DNA of 64,000 nt from Tubulanus polymorphus (Eukaryota > Nemertea > Palaeonemertea > Tubulaniformes > Tubulanidae). Each line of letters starts with the position of its first letter. Position 1 is the first letter of the stretch. The position numbers were made by a program, and so were the translations under genes. Under the pieces are notes generated by a model. It ran no database searches, was not told the DNA's origin, and saw only the letters and a program-made list of their open reading frames with translations. The DNA lies in NCBI RefSeq assembly GCF_964204645.1, contig NC_134036.1:2779501-2843500 (forward strand). The letters are read 5' to 3'. Below, piece by piece: positions 57,691 to 64,000 of this stretch.

Positions 57691-60600
57691 AGATAAAGTA
57701 TCAAGTAGTTGAATGAAACCAGACCGATGTCTGGTACGAAACAAAAAGAGCTCAAATTATGAGACAAGGTGCAGTAAATCCATATTGTATCTACCGATTA
57801 CTGAACTGTTCACCGTTGATTGGAAATAGATGGAATTTGACGGATATCGACGTAAATAACATATTCACTAGTCTCCGCCTGAATGTCGTTGTCATCGGCG
57901 ATGAAACAGATATGATTGAAGACAATATAATAGACGTAGAATTGATAAAAGATCAGTTATCAACCGAAAAGCGTAAACCTCACCCTCCTCTTCGTAAAAT
58001 GATCTTATAGTACTGAAAGGGTTTGAATCCGAGTCATAATTTAAATCTAAAAGTGCAGCAAATCGTCATAGTGGTCTTAAGTTTAGTTTTAGATTGGCTT
58101 TTACAAAAAATGTCTCAGATGTTTGTACATCCAAAATTGTCTTAGATTGGTCTCATGTTGAATAGCCAGCACACTCAAGACGTGGAGAACAAGTCTAAAA
58201 TCCAGTATATACAGAATTTTAAGATTAAATTGTCTAAAATAACTGGACTTATGCTGTTACATCCAAAATTGTCTTTGATTGGTCTTGTTACATCCACAAT
58301 CATCTCGGGTCTTAAGTCATCTAACTGGTCAAGAAGTTGCAATAATATCCAAAATTGTCTTAAGTTGTCAAATTTAGTGAGGGCAACACTTCAAGAATTT
58401 GACTAAGGGATTTATTCGACTGCTCCATCAAATAATGTCAGATTAGATCGAGGCAATGTCACAAATATTTCCCTAATATTTGAAGACAATATTTAATTCT
58501 GCTCAAAGAATGAACAAGAAATGGAAGTTGAAATGTATGGATATATTTCAACTTAGTGCTTGTGGAAAGCATCTCAGTTTCAGCACCTGCGAATGCACTG
58601 AATCAACTGGTGATAGAATCGACCTAATCAAATCACTCGGCAACAGCAACAATCGATTTCTCCCGTGAATATTTCTAGAATATATAAATACGACGTATCA
58701 GCTCGATCGGTTGGCAATGTTTATTGGTTTTTGTCGTCGTCGTCGTTGTTCTCCATCTGTACCTCCAATGCTCTGATCAAAATAAAGCTCAGGGCTGTCT
58801 TTCTAAATATAGGCTACCACACACAGAATAAGAACAAAAGTATTGGAATAAGGAGAGGAGAGAGGAGTGTGGGCGCGATATTGTTATAAATGCGGCATTC
58901 GGATCAAAACATCAAAATTATGTATTCATCTATTTTCATGTCTTGCACTATAGGTAGTAGAGATATACCAATTGAATCATTGAAGTGTTCATTTTAAAAT
59001 CAAGATTTTCTTCCATCTATCTTTCCCTACAATTTCTTTTCTGTGTGAAATGAACTTGATACTTTACTTATGGTTACAATAAAAATACAATGGCCTATAG
59101 TCAGAATAAGTTATTCAATAAACATGAGGGGAAGTTCATCATTAAAAGTGGCACTACTATTGCCCTGGAGACTAAGGCATGGCAAACATGCAGTTCACTT
59201 TCTATCAACAATTCGTTTAGTGTGAAATAAACTTGATATTGAATTTGAGGTATTGATAAAAACAATGGGCAAGTGAAAAAGTTATTCAATAAACAGGAGG
59301 GGAACTCATAAGAGAGTGAGTACTAGTGGCACTAGCTCTATCCCTATATTTGGGCACACTACTATTACTATTCTATTCATACATACATGCGCGCAAGGCT
59401 GTAGCGCCTGTCTCTACTCATTCAATGGAGTGAACAGTGGTCAGTTTAGCGCAGGGGAAGTGAACCTCGTTCAACGTAGGTTCCACCTTGTAAACACTAT
59501 AGAAGAGCGCATACCGAGAATAATCATGGAATTGTCATTGATTGACATTGGATTGATAGCTACTAAAAATCAATAACACTTCACTACTATCATAACCAGA
59601 TAACACACTGGTGCATCAATACCTGCACACATTGACATGCCTTGATATTGACCCAAAAAATCAAATGTCTTCTTAGTAGAGATCATGTTAACAATACTTA
59701 CTGCCGAGGCTTCTAATATTGCTTTAATTGAGTGCCTTATGAAATCCGCGAAAAAGAACTATCTATGGAACCCGCCATTTCATTCACATCACTGGGGATT
59801 CCCTGGCATAATTGGGATACGGGAGGAACCATTATTGTAAAAAGGGGGTTGGAGGCAGCACTTGATGGTGTGACGATGGGAAGCCAGCAAACTGGTGGTT
59901 AAACACGGAAGCCGTTTAACTGATCGGATGCTATGTACTTAAGTGAAGCCGACTTGTTTAATTCAATATTCCAGTAATATTAAATCAATGTCCAATTTTT
60001 TTCATGCCAGAATGATTCTCCATCCACGAAGATTTTTTAATACAAAAGCACCAGAAGAAAACGCGGCAGTCCAAGATATCAAAAGCAGTCACCAATCTCT
60101 TGACAAAAAGTAGCAAAGACACAAAATTCAAGAACCCTAGCACTTACAGTAACTTGGTCTTCTGATGAACGATCACAAGAATCCAGTCAGAACCGTGCCA
60201 GTGTCCACCTCCCCTAGATATTTTGGAATAGTGCCCTTTTTGCAAATATTACTGTTTTTATCCAGTAGAACATCTCTTTATGGCATTCTCTGTCCCCAAA
60301 ATTCAAACGCTAGGCACGGCACGGCACGGCACTGCACTACAGTCCAGGATACATTTAACCCAGAGAGGTACCGGTACAATGGGGGTTGCAAGTAGATTTC
60401 GAACCATCCCAAAATCAGCAGCATCAACAGCAGAGACCTGCAGGTGTAGTGGGAAGTGAAGGCCAGTATGGAGAAGTAAATAAACGAACAGAACCCGCCG
60501 CAAACTAAAGGAACACGTTGAGTCTCTTCGATTTAAACAAATTTTCATAATTTATTCATATATGTATATTCATAACACAGTTAATTGTTTTTCAATAAAT

Positions 60601-61352
60601 TTTTTTGCACATTACGCAGCAGATGTACACAGGTATTATGAGAGCTCAGCCATCCTTAATAACATCCATACCAACTAACAGAATTAATACCCCAATTTGT
60701 TGTACAAGTCATTTGAAAGCTAATAAACTAATTTCTCAACTGAGTAAATCTTTTCTATTACGGGGCTTGTATCAAGCCAACTTATTGATTATCGTTTATA
60801 CACTTATCGTAATTTTTCTTATTTTACTATATTTTTTTTCATCACTATAAACAATTGAATGATTGTTCATTTGACCCAAAAACCTTTTACAAGACAATCG
60901 TCCATTTACTACAACATGACATTGAACTCTTTGATTCTTAAAGCCATCAAGTGTTTAAACTAATGCAGCCGTCAATCTGCTGTCTGTACCCAACCACCTC
61001 AGACGATCATCACTCTTTGAATGACAAAGTCTGGACTAACAGATTTCACAAATGGTGAATGTCTGTCTAAAATTGATGGTTCAGACATTGCACCGTTATT
61101 CATTTGCAAAGAAAAAATGTCTGGGGTACTGCCACGGGGGATGGTGACACCTGGTTGGATATGGTTTTGGAAAATGGTGAATGTTGTCTGTCGAAAGTCT
61201 GGAAGGGGGGAGGTGTACAGACAGCTGGTTGATAGCTGTATGATAAATGGGTGATAGGTGAACGCTCGAATTAAAACTAAATTCTATTTTCAATGAAGCA
61301 CCATTTCCAATGATAATAACCATAGAACGTTAAGTAATCTTAGAGCGAAATA

Positions 61353-61533
61353 CAGTAAAAGTCCTGTTGGGGACCATGGAAAAACATGGCATTAAAACGA
61401 ATTTGGCAGCTTTATAAAAGATGGTGTTTTCATTGAATTTGACTTAGATTGGGCAAATTTATTCCCTTAAAAATGATTAGTTTTATGAAAGCAGTGGCAT
61501 TAAAAAGTATAGCGGTATAACAGACTTTGACTG
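61353..61533. mobile_element. pogo/Tigger-like MITE, 181 bp, flanked by TA
   Basis: TA-CAGTAAAAGTCCTGTTG at the left and ATAACAGACTTTGACTG-TA at the right are inverted ends with TA flanks. The inner sequence is also partly self-complementary (GGCATTAAAACGAA against the region before the right end). Confidence 0.7.
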
Positions 61534-61757
61534 TAACTTCTAAGTCTCTAAATCAATCATAGCTTAATATACAAGATGATTAGGCTAAGCCTGGTGTGAG
61601 TTTAATATGCAGCCAAACAAAAGACTAGTCTCTAGATCGGCACATTGATGATAGGCTACATTGCAATTACAATATTTGAAGAAAAGAATAATCGAATTGA
61701 GACAATTGTAAAGTCTTTGAATTAAAAAGAAAGCTTAGAATGAAACCTTATAACTCA

Positions 61758-61887
61758 GGACCCAGTTTCACGAAAAAGTTTAAGCCTAAAACGGTTAAGT
61801 TTGAATTGTTGTCCTCATTAAAAACATGAAGTAACCAATAGCAATTACACCAAAAATTTGAGTTAAACTTTTTGTGAAACTGGGCCC
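61758..61887. mobile_element. MITE with GGACCCAGTTTCACGAAAAA ends
   Basis: GGACCCAGTTTCACGAAAAA at the left and TTTTTGTGAAACTGGGCCC at the right are inverted. Same end type as the element at 2866-3093. Confidence 0.75.
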
Positions 61888-63059
61888 AGGCTACAATTTC
61901 ATAAAATAACAAAAGCACATTTATAATAGACTGCTAGCACAATACATAGCGTAGGATATATAATGATAGTGTGTGTCGAGGCAGAGCTACCAACTTCAAT
62001 TCGAGCTTGTTGTACATAAAATGCTGTATTATGCTCAGTTCCACCAGACAGGCGACAGATGTGCGTCGGACCCTCTCGCTTAAGACGAGTGTACACAGTA
62101 ACGACAACGATACCCATCACGTTATGGGACTGCCTCTTTTGATAAAGCTGAAAAGTAGCGCAACTAACAGCTATTTTCGATACTTTTACTTTTCCTTGCG
62201 ACTTCAAGTAAATCCGAAAACATGTTACAATGTATTCTTTTTCCTTGATTATTCTTCAATCATCAGGAAAATCTACATCGCTATTTTTGATATATCGGTT
62301 TAACTTCTCTTTTCGTATGAACGTCAGGAAGATTCGCTATTTTTTCGAAATATTGCTATTTCTAAGGTAGTGGATCATTTTTCCGGTACGATCTGTCGTC
62401 TTTAATTAAGTGGCACCAACGTTGTTAAATTAGGAAACTCTGATTTGACGCAATATATGCTGTAAATACTATGAAATTCTAAAAATTCAACATAGTGAAA
62501 ATCAGAAAAAATATCACTACTTTTCAGCTGCACCAAAACATACGGTCCCATAACATGACTTATATGATAACATTCGCTGCCAACTTAGAGATCAGCCAAC
62601 ATTGCAACTACGAGATATCTCAAAGCGGATTCTTCACGTCCACTTACATTTTCAGATGGAACAATTCCCAATCGTCTAGTACATGGCTCATCGGCGTTTC
62701 GTGAGCAATGGAGCAATCTTTTTCCCCATAGCGACAATGAGATATCTGAAAGCTAATTTTTCATGTTCGTATTTTGTCTATTTTTGCACTGTGGCATTCG
62801 GAATGACATGTACTGGCAGTGTAAACTCATCTTTATTGCTCATTGGGAAATTATGAACGATAGTCGACTATGTTATTACTTCTTCTGCTATTTACAAGAA
62901 AGCAGAGAAGACTGAGGTAGCAACCTGCTAAATTGCCAGATCGGCAAAAATACCTAAGACTAGTACATTCAATAATTCTTTAATCTATAGTTACATATTG
63001 TACTAAACATAAACATCAACCGCAACTGGTGTTTTTGCCCGAACATAAAATAACAACAA

Positions 63060-63169
63060 GGATCCAGTTCCACAGTCATGAGTTAGAGTTAACACTGAGT
63101 TAAAATTAGTGTATTTTCAATGAGTTAACTCTGAGTCAAATCTTAACTCACAACTGTGGAACTAGGTCC
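63060..63169. mobile_element. Small hairpin MITE, copy 2
   Basis: GGATCCAGTTCCACAGTCAT at the left and CAACTGTGGAACTAGGTCC at the right, with TGAGTTAACTCTGAGTCAAA inside. Its ends match the 39-bp satellite unit. Confidence 0.75.
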
Positions 63170-63583
63170 CGATGTTTTTGGAATTTCAAAAATCTACAAC
63201 CACATTCTTCCTATTATCACAAACAATTATCCGTAGATTGTCCAAGATTCATTTCTCTTATTCCGATCTCAATTAACATTTAGCGACTCATTCATCCAAA
63301 CAAGAAGTGATAATCTATCCTCTATACATCTTCGCATCCCCGAAGGGCGAAGTGGGCATTTCCAACATTTCACCTGAAGACAAACCTCCGAGGAAAGTGG
63401 TTCACCGTCCGAACACACAGAAAGTTTGGTTTCTTCAGTTGTGAATTTTTGTACCTTTAAAAATCTTTCCTTTTCTAGAACGGTGAAGAGGAAGTATCCC
63501 TCGAACATCCAGGAAAAGTGAGCTGATTCACATCCAACCAACGAGCAAAGTTCAGTTTTTTTTCAATATTTCAAATTTTTCAC

Positions 63584-64000
63584 CTATTCCTCGTAGACTT
63601 CGGACGACACCTCCACAAACTCGCTCGACTCCTCAGCGGGAGTCATCGCCATCGACGACGCCGATGAACACGACGAAAAGTCTGTTGTTTCTTCCGGCGA
63701 TGGAACGACGACCGGCGCGTCGATATCATCATCATCATCATCGTCGTCGTTGTCGTCGTCATGGGTACTACCAGACGGCGATTGTTGTTGACTAGAAACT
63801 TCGATGCTACGTTTAGTCAACGACCGATCGTAGACCCAATGTTCGCCGACTTCATGGAAGTATTTCGTTTCGATCGACGCGCCGCTTTCTTTACGATCTT
63901 TCGCCTCCTCTCGTTGGCGTTGTTCGAGTTTGTGTTTGGCTTCGGTCGCGTCTTCGATGCGGCCTTTTTTCAGATTGTACGTGACGTCGCGCCACAATCG
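63584..64000 (-). CDS. OSBPL9: Oxysterol-binding-protein-related protein, terminal exon (ORP9-like), cut by window edge
   Basis: The frame enters from beyond 64000 and ends at the stop at 63584. It reads [27 protein letters not shown] and [16 protein letters not shown], the C-terminal helix and W-V-Y-D end of ORD lipid-transfer proteins. The match is closest to what I recall of ORP9 ([17 protein letters not shown]). ORP9-type proteins exchange sterol or PI4P at ER-Golgi and endosomal contacts. An acidic tail of about 70 residues follows, with a run of eight aspartates, which I do not recall in vertebrate ORP9. The family is certain, the paralogue less so. The rest of the gene lies to the right of the window. 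Confidence 0.87.
   Translation of the reverse strand, partial: RLWRDVTYNLKKGRIEDATEAKHKLEQRQREEAKDRKESGASIETKYFHEVGEHWVYDRSLTKRSIEVSSQQQSPSGSTHDDDNDDDDDDDDIDAPVVVPSPEETTDFSSCSSASSMAMTPAEESSEFVEVSSEVYEE

Larger units (their letters stand above)
46124..63583. other. 17-kb interval between PRUNE2 and the ORP gene without a convincing coding gene
   Basis: It should hold the PRUNE2 promoter and non-coding first exon, and the ORP 3' UTR at its right end. Otherwise it consists of tandem repeats, MITEs and a polypyrimidine block. A few unique CG-containing blocks (about 46600-47050, 47690-48070, 53740-53960, 56400-56640) lack repeat character and are candidates for promoter or enhancer DNA. Confidence 0.6.

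Noticed and set aside
57759-58010. 83-codon plus-strand frame after the complex tandem repeat
   Set aside because: The composition is not repetitive, but I recognise no domain and see no splice or polyadenylation context. Left as unproven.
1-64000. Reverse transcriptase, integrase or transposase coding regions
   Set aside because: None was seen. The mobile elements here are all short non-autonomous forms.

Overview
This is a nuclear window from an invertebrate bilaterian animal. Short spliced exons with GT-AG borders sit in AT-rich introns packed with tandem repeats and small inverted-repeat DNA transposons. The exons are visibly richer in CG, GAC and CGT triplets than the surrounding DNA. 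The repeat load and gene structure fit a marine lophotrochozoan or ambulacrarian, but the sequence alone does not fix the species.

The window is dominated by one minus-strand gene, a PRUNE2-type gene. I traced 16 coding exons from 46072 down to the stop at 4786. All reading phases match across the junctions, and the predicted protein is 3274 aa (human PRUNE2 is about 3.1 kb-residue scale, as I recall). Exons 1-8 encode a complete Prune-type DHH/DHHA2 phosphoesterase with all metal-ligand motifs kept. Exon 9 is a single 7539-nt exon (17321-24859) encoding a 2513-aa, mostly disordered linker. Exons 10-16 encode a BNIP2/BCH lipid- and GTPase-binding domain (CRAL-TRIO fold) and its tail.

Two features suggest that the locus also makes short products. 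Intron 8 opens with a weak GTGAAA donor, and reading through it meets an in-frame TGA followed at once by AATAAA; this would give a PRUNE1-like protein. A separate 40-codon ATG exon (9464-9583), with a donor in the right phase, would start a BNIP2/BNIPL-like protein. One gene could therefore supply the equivalents of vertebrate PRUNE1, PRUNE2 and BNIP2/BNIPL.

Two genes are nested in PRUNE2 introns. An intronless GINS2 (DNA replication GINS complex) lies on the same strand in intron 1 (39832-40398). A two-exon THAP zinc-finger gene lies on the plus strand in intron 9 (13405-14804). At the right edge, 63584-64000 is the last exon of an oxysterol-binding-protein-related gene (ORP9-like) on the minus strand. 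About 17 kb between it and PRUNE2 (46.1-63.6 kb), and the first 4.8 kb of the window, show no convincing gene. They hold tandem repeats, MITEs and a few CG-containing unique blocks.

The most interesting unexplained structures lie inside the giant exon: three separate families of internal protein repeats. These are a W-x-x-L repeat at about 55-aa spacing, five amphipathic helices resembling kinase-anchoring helices, and nine S-F-F-S-R-I-like motifs. In non-coding DNA the most interesting are a 69-bp array whose minus strand resembles a diverged hammerhead-ribozyme fold, and several MITE families, one of which seems to have seeded tandem satellites.
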